Of a stretch of DNA of 64,000 nucleotides, positions 49,650 through 58,549 are shown piece after piece. This DNA comes from Luteimicrobium sp049844995 (GTDB lineage: Bacteria; Actinomycetota; Actinomycetes; Actinomycetales; Cellulomonadaceae): contig NZ_JBNCMC010000001.1 of NCBI RefSeq assembly GCF_049844995.1, forward strand, positions 682,001 through 746,000, read 5' to 3'. The notes beneath the pieces were generated by a model. The model saw nothing but the letters and a program-made list of their open reading frames with translations. It was not told the origin of the DNA and made no database searches. Within the stretch, counting starts at the first letter, position 1, and every line of letters begins with the position of its first letter. The translations under genes were made by a program, and so were the position numbers.

Positions 49650-50978
49650 ATGAAGATCCTCGTGATCGGGTCCGGCGCCCGCGAGCACGCCATCGTCCAC
49701 AGCCTCGCGCAGGAGGCCCTGCACGGGATCCGTCACGAGCTGCACGCGGCCCCCGGGAACCCGGGGATCGGCGAGCACGCCGACCTGCACGACGTCGTGC
49801 AGACCGATCCCGCCGCGGTGACCGCGCTGGCGCAGCGGCTCAAGGCCGAGCTCGTGGTTGTGGGCCCCGAGGCCCCGCTGGTCGCGGGGGTCGCCGACGC
49901 CGTCCGGGAGGCGGGGATCGCCGTCTTCGGGCCGAGCGCGGCGGCCGCGCGGCTCGAGGGTTCGAAGGCGTTCGCGAAGGAGATCATGGCCGCGGCCGGC
50001 GTGCCGACCGCGATGGCGCACGTCTGCACGACGCCCGCCCAGGTGGCCGAGGCGCTCGACGCGTTCGGCGCGCCCTACGTGGTCAAGGAGGACGGGCTGG
50101 CGGCCGGCAAGGGCGTCGTCGTGACCCTCGATCACGGGGCCGCGATGGACCACGCGCGGGCGTGCCTCGCCAAGAAGGACGGGCGGGTCGTCATCGAGGA
50201 GTTCCTCGACGGGCCGGAGGTGTCGCTCTTCTGCATCTCCGACGGCACGACGGTCGTGCCGCTCGCGCCCGCGCAGGACTTCAAGCGCGCGTTCGACGAG
50301 GACCACGGCCCGAACACCGGCGGCATGGGTGCCTACACGCCGCTGCCGTGGGCGCCCGAGACCCTCGTCGACGAGGTCGTGAAGCGCGTCGCGCAGCCGA
50401 CGGTCGACGTGATGCGCGAGCAGGGGACACCGTTCGTCGGGGTCCTGTACTGCGGTCTGGCGCTCACGCACCGCGGCGTGCGGGTCGTCGAGTTCAACGC
50501 GCGCTTCGGCGACCCCGAGACGCAGTCGGTGCTGGCGCGGCTCGTCACCCCCCTGTCCGCGGTGATGAACGCGTCGGCGCGCGGCACGCTCGCCGACCTC
50601 GGCCCGCTGCGCTGGACGCCCGACGCGTCGGTGACCGTCGTGCTCGCGGCCCACGGCTATCCCGGCGACGTCCGCACCGGCGACCCGATCGCCGGCGTCC
50701 ACGCGGCCGACGCCGTCCCCGGCGTCCACGTGCTCCACGCGGGCACCGTCCTCGACGACGACGGCCAGCTCCGCTCCGCGGGCGGGCGCGTCCTGTCCGT
50801 GGTCGCGGTAGGGGAGGACCTGCTCGACGCGCGGACGCGCGCCTACCGGGCGGTCGAGCGCATCACGCTGCCCGGCTCGCACTACCGCACCGACATCGCG
50901 CAGGCGGCGGCGCGCCCGCACCACGCGCAGCACGACGCAGCACGCACGGGCGACAACTACCCGACCGAACGGTTCTGA
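49650..50978 (+). CDS. purD: Phosphoribosylamine-glycine ligase
   Basis: A 442-residue ATP-grasp enzyme of de novo purine synthesis. N-terminal KILVIGSGAREHAI, VVGPEAPLVAG, KEDGLAAGKGVVV (ATP-grasp), NTGGMGAYTPLPW and EFNARFGDPETQ. The second of two close ATG codons (49650) is chosen: TAGGAT (49636-49641) ends 8 nt before it, which fits a leaderless start, and the family N-terminus is MKILVIG. The C-terminus carries a short His/Gln-rich tail. Confidence 0.96.
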   Translation: MKILVIGSGAREHAIVHSLAQEALHGIRHELHAAPGNPGIGEHADLHDVVQTDPAAVTALAQRLKAELVVVGPEAPLVAGVADAVREAGIAVFGPSAAAARLEGSKAFAKEIMAAAGVPTAMAHVCTTPAQVAEALDAFGAPYVVKEDGLAAGKGVVVTLDHGAAMDHARACLAKKDGRVVIEEFLDGPEVSLFCISDGTTVVPLAPAQDFKRAFDEDHGPNTGGMGAYTPLPWAPETLVDEVVKRVAQPTVDVMREQGTPFVGVLYCGLALTHRGVRVVEFNARFGDPETQSVLARLVTPLSAVMNASARGTLADLGPLRWTPDASVTVVLAAHGYPGDVRTGDPIAGVHAADAVPGVHVLHAGTVLDDDGQLRSAGGRVLSVVAVGEDLLDARTRAYRAVERITLPGSHYRTDIAQAAARPHHAQHDAARTGDNYPTERF

Positions 50979-51131
50979 CGGGCCCGACCGGTGCGGGCCG
51001 CCCGCAGGTTCGACCGCATGCCCTGGGTGTTGCGTTGACGCGTGCTGCTGAAACGGTGGCCCATGGCTTCAGGATGCGTCTCCCAGCTCTGAGATGCGGC
51101 CGGTGGCAACGGTCTGCGGGATCATGACAGC

Positions 51132-51446
51132 GTGCGCGAGGACATGACGCTGTGGAGGACAACAGTCAAGGACGTCCTTGCACTGCTCAACCAGCTGGAT
51201 CCCTACGGGCTCGAGCCGGGTCTCCCCGACGGTGCGCCCGAAGACGAGTACGAGATCGAGGCCGCACCCATCGCGCAGAGGCTGATCAAGGACGGCGCGA
51301 TAACTGTCGAACGGGTCGACGCGATCTGGCTCGAGTGGTTCGACGAACCACTACACCAAGCCGTCGGCCTCGAGGCCGGTCAGCAGTTCGTCGCGAGCCT
51401 CAACGGGCTGGCTCAGCAGGGAGCGCGACCGGGAGCGACGTCCTAG
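51132..51446 (+). CDS. DUF1871-like small protein
   Basis: A 104-residue acidic protein. LLNQLDPYGLEPGLPDGAPEDEYEIEAAPIAQRL matches the DP-G...APEDEYE pattern of DUF1871-type proteins, some of which are found as immunity proteins in toxin systems. No toxin gene is visible next to it. GTG 51132 is preceded by GATCAT at 6 nt (weak leaderless -10); ATG 51144 is an alternative. The 153 nt before it hold only a short hairpin (50981-50999) after purD. Lower GC than neighbours around its start. Confidence 0.6.
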   Translation: MREDMTLWRTTVKDVLALLNQLDPYGLEPGLPDGAPEDEYEIEAAPIAQRLIKDGAITVERVDAIWLEWFDEPLHQAVGLEAGQQFVASLNGLAQQGARPGATS

Positions 51447-51531
51447 CTGGGGCGCGCGGGCGGAGGGACGACGGTCCCAGGGGTGACGCCGTCGCAGCGG
51501 GTGGAGAGGCGCGTGCGGCACACTGTGCTGT

Positions 51532-52290
51532 GTGAGCGCGACCGGGGAATCGTCAGTCCAGTTCCGCAGCGACATCACCGTCGAGCTCGTGCGAGCGAGC
51601 GCGTCCGACGCCGACGTGCTGTTCTCGGCCCGCGTCTCGACGCTCGGGGAGCAGAGCCTCGCCGGGGCCCTCGATGCGGGCAACGCCGGAGGTCCGGAGG
51701 AACCGGCACCACGCGACCGAGGCCTCATCAACTACCTCATGCGGGACCGCCACGGTTCGCCGTTCGAGCACAACTCGATGACGTTCTACGTGCAGGCACC
51801 GATCTTCGTGTTCCGCGAGTTCATGCGGCACCGGATCGCGTCGTACAACGAGGAGTCGGGCCGCTACCGCGAGCTGCGGCCGGTGTTCTATGTTCCCGAC
51901 CACGACCGGGCCCTCGTTCAGGTCGGCAAGGCTGGCGCGTACGACTTCCTTCCGGGGACCGCCGAGCAGCATGCGCTCGTCGACGTGTCGGTGCGCGAGG
52001 TCGCGACCCATGCCTACCGCTCGTATCGCGCCATGCTCGATGCCGGGGTCGCCCGCGAGGTGGCGAGGATGGTGCTCCCGCTCGACCTCTACTCGTCCAT
52101 GTACGTCACCATGAACGCGCGTTCGCTCATGAACTTCCTCTCGCTGCGCCGTCGGGCGGAGGGCAGTACGTTCCCTTCGTTCCCCCAGCGAGAGATCGAG
52201 ATGTGCGCGGAGCAGATGGAGGGTGCGTGGGAGCGGCTCATGCCCCTCACGCACGCCGCGTTCGTCGAGCACGGGCGCGTTGCGCCCTGA
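51532..52290 (+). CDS. thyX: Flavin-dependent thymidylate synthase
   Basis: A 252-residue ThyX that makes dTMP from dUMP with FAD/NADPH and methylene-tetrahydrofolate. The diagnostic RHRxxSxNExSxR motif is present as RHRIASYNEESGR (99-111); PFEHNSMTFYVQAP and NARSLMNFLSLR are also conserved. GTG start; CACACT ends 7 nt upstream, so it may be leaderless. ThyX is the sole thymidylate synthase in many bacteria, which cannot be judged here. Strong terminator follows. Confidence 0.96.
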   Translation: MSATGESSVQFRSDITVELVRASASDADVLFSARVSTLGEQSLAGALDAGNAGGPEEPAPRDRGLINYLMRDRHGSPFEHNSMTFYVQAPIFVFREFMRHRIASYNEESGRYRELRPVFYVPDHDRALVQVGKAGAYDFLPGTAEQHALVDVSVREVATHAYRSYRAMLDAGVAREVARMVLPLDLYSSMYVTMNARSLMNFLSLRRRAEGSTFPSFPQREIEMCAEQMEGAWERLMPLTHAAFVEHGRVAP

Positions 52291-52307
52291 CAGCCTCCCG
52301 CTGGTAA

Positions 52308-52344
52308 CGCCGCGCCCGAGCGTCGTGCAGGCTCGGGCGCGGCG
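52308..52344. terminator. Bidirectional terminator after thyX
   Basis: CGCCGCGCCCGAGC (52308-52321) pairs perfectly with 52331-52344, 9-nt loop, between convergent genes. Confidence 0.85.
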
Positions 52345-52350
52345 CGTCGG

Positions 52351-53481
52351 TCAGCCCTGGAGCAGGCGGGCGCGCAGGATCGCGCGGTCGAACAGGCCCT
52401 GGTCGAGCCCCTTCGACAGGTAGGCGTTCCACGACCCGAAGGTCGTCGACACGTCGTCGAACCCGGACTGCAGGTACTCGGGGCGTACGTCGAGCAGCGG
52501 CTTGTAGACGGCGGCGGCCGCCGCCGGCATCGAGGCCAGCGCGGCGGCGTTCGCGTCGGCCCGGTACACGTTGCTCAGCAGGTAGTCGGACTGGACTGTG
52601 GTCGCCGGGACGCCCAGCGTGGTGAGCAGCGCGGCGGAGCCCCAGCCCGTGCGGTCCTTGCCGGCCGAGCAGTGGAACACGAGTGCGCCGGGGCGACGCT
52701 CGACGTCGTCGAACAGCTCCGTGTACGCGGCCTTGCCCGTGCTCGACGAGACCATCGTCTTCTCTCCGTCGACCATGAGCTGGGCGGCGGCGTCGGGCGT
52801 GGTGGGGTTGAACGACGACGTGACCGAGCCGCCGAGGACGTCCGCGACCACGTACTTCGCGCCTGCCGGGACGCGGTCCGGGGCGGTCGTGCGCTCGTCG
52901 GCGGTGCGGAGGTCGACGTCGGTGCGGATGTCGAGGCGGCGGAGCTCGGCGAGGTCGGCGTCCGAGAGGGCGGTCAGCGCATCGGCCCGGTACACCTTGC
53001 CCATGGCGACCCACTGGCCGTCGGCGGTGCGGTAGCCGCCCAGGTCCCGGAAGTTGACGGTGCCGTCGAGCCGGACGAGCCGGTCGGCCAGGGTGAGGGA
53101 CTCGCCACGGCTCGGGACGAGGCGGAACCAGCGCCGGTCCGCGGCGGCCTTGACGGTGACCGTGACGCTGCCGGTCGAGCCTCCCTGGGCCACGACATGG
53201 CGCGTGTCGATGCGGTCCTGCTCGGCGCCCGTGTAGAGGCGGACGCGGTCGACGCCGGGCGCGGTCCACGAGATCGTGAACGTGCCGTCGCCGTGGTCGG
53301 CCACGGTCGCTGCGGTGAACGGGATCGCGTGCGCGGACGGCTGGACGTGCTGGGTGAGCGGCGTCGACGAGGTGTGTGCGGACGCCGCGTGCGCCGAGGC
53401 CGCGGGAGCCGACGCGAGGCCGAGCAGCAGGACGGAGGCGACGGCAGACGCGGCGACAGCGCCGGTACGGGTTCTCTTCAT
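52351..53481 (-). CDS. Secreted tyrosine (PTP-like, MptpB-type) phosphatase
   Basis: A 376-residue extracytoplasmic phosphatase. Signal peptide (1-30, ASAHA), a small beta-sandwich (about 50-130, TFTISWTAPGVDRVRLY) of Fn3-like appearance, then a Tyr_phosphatase3 domain: VNFRDLGGYRT, YRADALTALSDADLAEL, and the P-loop HCSAGKDRTG (Cys271, Asp275, Arg276). The HCxxGKDRT loop is shared with MptpB, which acts on phosphoproteins and phosphoinositides. Function outside the cell is unknown; nutrient phosphate release or host/competitor signalling are possible. Start ATG 53481. Confidence 0.88.
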   Translation of the reverse strand: MKRTRTGAVAASAVASVLLLGLASAPAASAHAASAHTSSTPLTQHVQPSAHAIPFTAATVADHGDGTFTISWTAPGVDRVRLYTGAEQDRIDTRHVVAQGGSTGSVTVTVKAAADRRWFRLVPSRGESLTLADRLVRLDGTVNFRDLGGYRTADGQWVAMGKVYRADALTALSDADLAELRRLDIRTDVDLRTADERTTAPDRVPAGAKYVVADVLGGSVTSSFNPTTPDAAAQLMVDGEKTMVSSSTGKAAYTELFDDVERRPGALVFHCSAGKDRTGWGSAALLTTLGVPATTVQSDYLLSNVYRADANAAALASMPAAAAAVYKPLLDVRPEYLQSGFDDVSTTFGSWNAYLSKGLDQGLFDRAILRARLLQG

Positions 53482-53615
53482 GGCCCCGGACGCTGCCCCG
53501 GGCGAGCGAACGTCCGGTGAACGGGACCGGAACACCCCCGGCGTCCGCGGCTGAACATCCGGCGGCTGGCGCATGCAGGTCACCGGCCGTCGGGGCGCGC
53601 CGGTCGTGGGCGGCG

Positions 53616-55868
53616 TCAGAAGGGCGGGTCGTCGTCCGGTGGTGCGCCGGGGTCTTCCGGCCGGGTTCGGCGGGTGCGCGGGCGTGCCCGGTGGGTCTCG
53701 ACGCCGTGTGGTTCGGGACGCGCGGATGCTCGACGGCCCTCGGAGGCTGGCGCGTCCTTGTGGTCCGGGTCGGTGACGTGGGGGCCGACGTTGTGTTCGT
53801 GACCGGTTGGTGATCGCCAGGTTACGACGCCGGTCACGGGGTCGCGGGTCGTCGACCAGCCGCCGTGGGTCTTGAGGTTGTGGTGATGCCGGCACACGGG
53901 GTGGAGGTTGTCTGCGCGTGTCTGGCCGGTCCCGCCCGATAGGCCGGTCCCGCCGGACGCGCCCGCACGGTTCGCCGGCCCGCCGCCCGATGGGCCGGTG
54001 TCGCTGACAGTGCCGTCGCCGGATGGTCCGGCGCCCGTTCGGTCGTGGTCGAAGGGTTCGACGTGGTCGAGATCGGCCCGCCACGCCGGTATGCCGCAGC
54101 CGGGGAACGTGCACGTCGCGTCCCGGACCCGGACCAGGTCGCCCAGGACCGTCCCGGGCCGGTAGGTGCGGCGTGAGACGTCGGACGCGATCCCGGTCAC
54201 GGGGTCGGTCACGATCCGCTGCCAGGTCACGTCCTGGCCGGTCGCGAGCCGGCGGGCGAGGTCCGCGGGGATGGGCCCGAACCCGGTCAGGTCCCCGGGC
54301 AGGTCGTCCAGTCCGAGCAGCGTCGACGCCGCCACGGTGATGTGCACGACCGTCCGCACCGTCGGCGCGGTCCACCCAGCCACGCGCGTCGCGTCACGCA
54401 ACGGGTCGACAAGCTCGCCGGTGGCACCGTGCGGTCTCGCGCCGTCGGGGCTCGCGCTCGCGCTGCTCGCGGCGTCGGAGCTCGCCAGTTCGGGGCCGCC
54501 CGTGAGCCCCGCAGCCCCGACCGATCCGAGCGGGCCGGTCTGTGCGCCCGGTGCGCCCGGGCCACACACCAGGACGGGACGGGCACCACTGAGCAGGGCG
54601 ACGAGGGTGTCGGCGCGGACCTGGTCCAGGGTCCGGGACTCACCGGGCGTGCGGTGCGCCGCGACGGCGAGCGCGTCCAGGCCCGCGCGGGCACGGGCGG
54701 CGTCAGCAGCGGGCAGCAACGCCGTCAGATACGCCATGCACTCCCCGGCGGGTTCGAACCGCACGTTCCGGTCCCCGCGGGCACGCGCGCGGCGCCGCGC
54801 ACCACCGTCCGGGTCGAACGCCACCACCGCGCGGCGCAGCCGCTCCCGCAACCGGGTCGCGGTCAGCCGGGTCGCCGGCCCGTCGAACCTTCGCCCGTCC
54901 TGCGAGTCCGACCCTTCCCGCGAGTCCTGCCCGTCCTGGCCATCAGTGCCGTCGGCGCCTACGACGAGGTCCGCGACCACGGTCCGGCGGTGCTCACGCG
55001 GAAGGTCCACGCACCCCTCGACCAGAACCCGGGCCCGACGATCATCGATCCGCCCCACCGCGAGCGCGTCCGCGACCTCCGGCAGCTCCGCGAGCCCCGA
55101 CGCGAGGCCGAGCAGCCCCTCCGCTCCCCGCCGCGTCACACACAACCGCGCCCCGACCGCTGCGGCCGCACCATCGACCGCGGCACTGGACCCACCCGCA
55201 CGGTCCGCGAGCTCACCCGCCGCACGCGCCTGCACCGCCAGCGCCCACGACCTCAAACGTTCCGCCGCCGCGACGACCTCGACCAACGCGTCGTCGGTCA
55301 CGTCCGCCACGTCCAACCCGGCGAGTACCTGGGCCAGCTCCGGGCCCGGGACCACGTCCTCGAGGCCCTCCAGCGCCGCGTCCGTGAAAGCAGCGACGGG
55401 GTCAGCGCCCTCGAGATCCGCACTTCCGGGATCACCACCATCGAGCGGAACCGGCGCAGCCGATGCCACGACCAGCTCCAGCGGCGCAGCCGGTGTAGCG
55501 CTCACGGCCTCGGCCTCGGCCTCGGCCTCGGCCTCGAGCGAAGCGTCCGGCCCCTGCGTGGCGCCACCGCGCTCGGGAGCTCCGACCGGCTCCTCGACCG
55601 CGCCGTCGAGCGACCCCAACGCCCGGCGCAACGCCCCCTCCAGCACCGACTCCGCGTCGGCCACCACCGCATCGGCCACCGCATCGGCCACCGCCGCGTC
55701 CGCCATGGCGTCGGCTGCATCGGCACCGGCCACCGACGCCCCACCCGCCTCGGACCCGCCCCGGGTGCCCGCGCCCGGGTAAGCGACGTCGTCGGGCGGG
55801 CAGAACGGAAGCCGGGCCGCGGCCTCGCCGCCCCCGACCCCCTCACACCCGCCCGTCGATTCGAACAC
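53616..55868 (-). CDS. DUF222/HNH endonuclease-like (13E12-type) protein, SOS-controlled
   Basis: A 750-residue protein: Ala/Glu/Asp-rich low-complexity N-terminus (about 1-150, including an EAEAEAEAEA run), DUF222 helical domain (about 150-420), Gly/Ala/Ser-rich insert, and a C-terminal HNH nuclease (about 585-662: CTFPGC, DLDHVEPFDHDR, NLHPVCRHHHNLKTH). The HNH is split by a 35-residue Gly/Thr-rich insert. GTG 55868 (then FEST) is chosen because it lies inside a LexA box and 7 nt after CAGAAT, as in mycobacterial 13E12-type genes starting with MFES. Longer starts exist upstream. Function in damage response is unproven. Confidence 0.82.
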   Translation of the reverse strand: MFESTGGCEGVGGGEAAARLPFCPPDDVAYPGAGTRGGSEAGGASVAGADAADAMADAAVADAVADAVVADAESVLEGALRRALGSLDGAVEEPVGAPERGGATQGPDASLEAEAEAEAEAVSATPAAPLELVVASAAPVPLDGGDPGSADLEGADPVAAFTDAALEGLEDVVPGPELAQVLAGLDVADVTDDALVEVVAAAERLRSWALAVQARAAGELADRAGGSSAAVDGAAAAVGARLCVTRRGAEGLLGLASGLAELPEVADALAVGRIDDRRARVLVEGCVDLPREHRRTVVADLVVGADGTDGQDGQDSREGSDSQDGRRFDGPATRLTATRLRERLRRAVVAFDPDGGARRRARARGDRNVRFEPAGECMAYLTALLPAADAARARAGLDALAVAAHRTPGESRTLDQVRADTLVALLSGARPVLVCGPGAPGAQTGPLGSVGAAGLTGGPELASSDAASSASASPDGARPHGATGELVDPLRDATRVAGWTAPTVRTVVHITVAASTLLGLDDLPGDLTGFGPIPADLARRLATGQDVTWQRIVTDPVTGIASDVSRRTYRPGTVLGDLVRVRDATCTFPGCGIPAWRADLDHVEPFDHDRTGAGPSGDGTVSDTGPSGGGPANRAGASGGTGLSGGTGQTRADNLHPVCRHHHNLKTHGGWSTTRDPVTGVVTWRSPTGHEHNVGPHVTDPDHKDAPASEGRRASARPEPHGVETHRARPRTRRTRPEDPGAPPDDDPPF

Positions 55869-55881
55869 GTGTTCGATTCTG
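55861..55881 (-). promoter_or_regulatory. LexA (SOS) box on the start codon, with -10 hexamer
   Basis: TCGAACACGTGTTCGA (55861-55876) is a perfect match to the actinobacterial SOS consensus TCGAAC-N4-GTTCGA. CAGAAT (55876-55881 on the minus strand) overlaps it as the -10, and GTG 55868-55866 lies within the box, so LexA would cover the transcription start of a leaderless mRNA. Confidence 0.88.
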
Positions 55882-56057
55882 CCATGACCCACCGACACGC
55901 ACCACCCCCGCGCCCGCATCCGAACGGACGCCGGGGCGCACACGAGCTCCGCGCCACCGCGCCCTGATCGACGGGCTTGACGCCGTACGACCGGGAGATG
56001 TCCGGCGGGTCGCCAGACTGCCAGGGTCGACGGTCCTCGCCGGATACCCTCGGCTCC

Positions 56058-56726
56058 ATGCCGCTGATCGCCGTCGAGGGCCGTGCCACCCGCTTCCACC
56101 GTGCTGAGCGGGGAACCGTGACGGTCTCTGTCGCGTTCTCCGGCGACTCTCGCGAGGTGGCCCTCGACCTCGCGCAGCGCGCGCACGCGGACCTGGTCGC
56201 CGACGCGAAGGCGCACGTCGGCGAAGGACGTGCGACGTGGTGGGGCGCGGACGGGGTGGCCGCGTGGACCTACCACGAGTGGGTGAAGCCGAAGCCGCAC
56301 CTGGACGCCCAGAAGGTCCGGCGGTTCCGCGCGGGCTCGAGCGTGCGCGTGAAGTTCTCCGACTTCGCGGCGCTCAGCGCCTGGAGCGCGAGCGTGGTCC
56401 AGCGGTCGGGCATCGACCTCGACGGCGTCGACTGGGCGCTGACGGACGCCACGCGGATCGGCCTGACCCGGGAGGTTCGTCGCGCGGCCGCGCTCGACGC
56501 CCGGGACCGCGCCGCGGAGTACGCCTCGGCGCTCGGCCTGAGCGAGCCGCGGCTCGTCACCTTCTACGAGGCGGGGCTCCGGCCGCACGTCGGCAGCCGG
56601 CAAGGCCCGGCGCTCGTCGCCCTCCGTGGCGCGGCTGCGGGCGGCTCCGGTGACGCAGGCTTGGAGCTGCGGCCCGACGACATCGAGGTGACGGTCGCCG
56701 TCTCCGCGGACTACGAGGCGGACTGA
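56058..56726 (+). CDS. SIMPL-domain (DUF541) protein
   Basis: A 222-residue protein. IAVEGRATRFHRAERGTVTVSVAFSGDSREVA at the N-terminus and the C-terminal PDDIEVTVAVSADYEA strand are typical of SIMPL/DUF541 proteins (BP26-like), which oligomerise; many are periplasmic but no signal peptide is seen here, so it is probably cytoplasmic. TACCCT (56045-56050) ends 7 nt before ATG 56058 (leaderless), favouring this start over one 81 nt upstream. The 189-nt divergent region holds this promoter and the SOS promoter. Confidence 0.82.
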   Translation: MPLIAVEGRATRFHRAERGTVTVSVAFSGDSREVALDLAQRAHADLVADAKAHVGEGRATWWGADGVAAWTYHEWVKPKPHLDAQKVRRFRAGSSVRVKFSDFAALSAWSASVVQRSGIDLDGVDWALTDATRIGLTREVRRAAALDARDRAAEYASALGLSEPRLVTFYEAGLRPHVGSRQGPALVALRGAAAGGSGDAGLELRPDDIEVTVAVSADYEAD

Positions 56727-56739
56727 GCGCGGATCCTCG

Positions 56740-56778
56740 GCTACGCCGTCGGGCGGGCAGCTACGCCGTCGGGCGGGC
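56740..56778. repeat. Two tandem copies of a 19-bp unit, 20-bp period
   Basis: GCTACGCCGTCGGGCGGGC at 56740-56758 and again at 56760-56778, one base apart, between the SIMPL stop and the terminator. Confidence 0.7.
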
Positions 56779-56780
56779 GG

Positions 56781-56815
56781 CGCGGTGCGCCGGGCCCGAC
56801 GCCCGGCGCACCGCG
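56781..56815. terminator. Bidirectional terminator between SIMPL and oppA genes
   Basis: CGCGGTGCGCCGGGC (56781-56795) pairs perfectly with 56801-56815 around a 5-nt loop, between convergent genes. Confidence 0.88.
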
Positions 56816-56825
56816 TGAACCGCTG

Positions 56826-58514
56826 CTACTTCACGTACCCCACGGTCTCGGGGAGCGGGCTGTAGAAGATCGTCGCGCCGACGTTCGCGAGCCCCTTCTT
56901 CACGCCGTAGATCGACGGGCCGGAGAACAGCGGCAGCATGCCGTAGAGCGCGAGCTCCTTCTGCTCGACGGCGTTCGCCTGAGCGACCTGCTCGGTCGGG
57001 TCGGCGATCGTGCTGACCTTCGCGATCTCCTTGTCGAGCTCCGGAGTGCCGACGCCGGTGATGTTGTTCTCGCTCGTCGAGCCGTAGAAGTCGGACAGGC
57101 CGAACGAGCCGTACGGGTCCATGGAACGGTTCCCGGAGAGGATCGCGTCGAACTTGCCGCCGTTGATGGTCGACGACCACTGCGCCGGGTCGATCGTCTT
57201 GATGTTGAGCTTGATCCCGGCCTTCTTCTCGGATGCGACGAGCGAGGACGCGACCGCCTTGTCGAGGGGTTCGTCGCCGTACAGGATGTAGTCGAGCGAG
57301 AGCTCCTGGCCGTCCTTGCTGCGGATGCCGTCCGAGCCCGCCTTCCACCCGGCGGTGTCGAGGATCTTGCTCGCCTCGTCCGCGGACGACGTCAGGACCT
57401 TCGAGACGTTGTCCTGGTAGCCCTTCTGGAAGTTGTAGTACAGCGCCGACCCGGGCAGCGGCTCGCTGTAGTCGAGGCCCTGGAACTCGATCTTCGCGAT
57501 CTGCGCGCGGTCGACCGCCGCGAGGACGGCGTGGCGCACGTCCGCGTCCTTCAGGATGGGCGACTTGCCGTTGAGGAACAGCGAGTACTCGAAGGGGCTG
57601 CCGCCCTGGCGCACCTCGGAGCCCGGGACGTCCTTGATCTGGTTGAGGCTCTCCGCGTCGTTGACGCCGACGTAGTCGGTCTGGCCGTTCTTGAACGCGT
57701 TGATCTGGGCCGGTGTCGACGAGAGGTCGAGGTAGATGCGCTTGTCGAGCTTGCCGGTCCGGCCCCACCACTTCGGGTTCCGGACGAAGATGATCTTCTT
57801 CGAGTTCGGGTCGTACGACTGGACCGTGTACGGGCCCGCGCCCCAGGCCGGCTCGAGCTTGTTCGAGTAGGCGCTGTTGAAGTTCTCGACCGTGGCGGCC
57901 TTCGGGTTGATGAACGTCGAGAAGAGCGACGGCCAGGCGGTGTACGGGGTGGAGAAGGTGACGACGGCCTGCTTGGCGTCGGTGCCCTGCTTCACGGACT
58001 CGATCTGCTCCCAGCCCGCCGTCGAGCCGATCTGGTACGCCTTGTTCGAGCCGTTGTTGACCTTCCAGGTCTGCTCGATGGAGTGCCAGTCGATCGGCGT
58101 CCCGTCGTTGTAGACGGCCTTCGGGTTGATCGTGATCGTGACGACCTGCTTGCCGTCGACGGTCTTCGCCTCGGCGCTCGTGTAGTAGTCCTTGTTGATC
58201 TGGACGTCGCCGGTCGGGGAGAACGTGATCGCGTCGGGGTTGTACCAGGCCCACACGCGGGAGCCGGTGAGCGAGGTGTTGACGTTCCAGGGCAGGCCCT
58301 GGGTGTCGTCGCCGTCGAACGAGCCGGCCGTCGTGTACGTGCCGCCGTCCTTGAGGTTCTCGTACGGCTGCTCGTTGAAGTCGGCTTTGCCGAGCAGGTC
58401 GGTCGAGCCGGTGCTGCCGCTCGAGGCGGAGTGGCCCGAACCGCTCGAGCAGGCGGCGAGCAGGAAGCTCGCGGCGGCGACGGCGGCCACGCTGGGAAGG
58501 ATGCGCTTTCTCAT
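56826..58514 (-). CDS. Peptide ABC transporter substrate-binding lipoprotein
   Basis: A 562-residue family-5 (OppA/DppA) binding protein. Signal peptide with lipobox LLAACSS (lipidated Cys at 22), a Ser/Gly linker, then the three-domain fold: TITINPKAVYNDGTPIDWHSIEQTW, GAGPYTVQSYDPN, RNPKWWGRTGK, DVRHAVLAAVDRAQIAK. AGGAG lies 6 nt before the ATG. Last gene of the BCDFA importer operon. It collects oligopeptides or another family-5 ligand such as oligosaccharides. Confidence 0.92.
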   Translation of the reverse strand: MRKRILPSVAAVAAASFLLAACSSGSGHSASSGSTGSTDLLGKADFNEQPYENLKDGGTYTTAGSFDGDDTQGLPWNVNTSLTGSRVWAWYNPDAITFSPTGDVQINKDYYTSAEAKTVDGKQVVTITINPKAVYNDGTPIDWHSIEQTWKVNNGSNKAYQIGSTAGWEQIESVKQGTDAKQAVVTFSTPYTAWPSLFSTFINPKAATVENFNSAYSNKLEPAWGAGPYTVQSYDPNSKKIIFVRNPKWWGRTGKLDKRIYLDLSSTPAQINAFKNGQTDYVGVNDAESLNQIKDVPGSEVRQGGSPFEYSLFLNGKSPILKDADVRHAVLAAVDRAQIAKIEFQGLDYSEPLPGSALYYNFQKGYQDNVSKVLTSSADEASKILDTAGWKAGSDGIRSKDGQELSLDYILYGDEPLDKAVASSLVASEKKAGIKLNIKTIDPAQWSSTINGGKFDAILSGNRSMDPYGSFGLSDFYGSTSENNITGVGTPELDKEIAKVSTIADPTEQVAQANAVEQKELALYGMLPLFSGPSIYGVKKGLANVGATIFYSPLPETVGYVK

Positions 58515-58549
58515 GGGTCTCCTACGGCGGGAAGGGGTGGGGTACGGGG

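Noticed and set aside
51132..51446. DUF1871-like gene as an immunity protein of a toxin system
   Set aside because: No toxin-like gene, repeats or transfer signs in the neighbouring sequence; kept only as a family resemblance.
54750..54765. GGGTTCGAACC, resembling a tRNA T-arm
   Set aside because: It lies inside the DUF222-HNH coding sequence and no acceptor, D or anticodon stem surrounds it.
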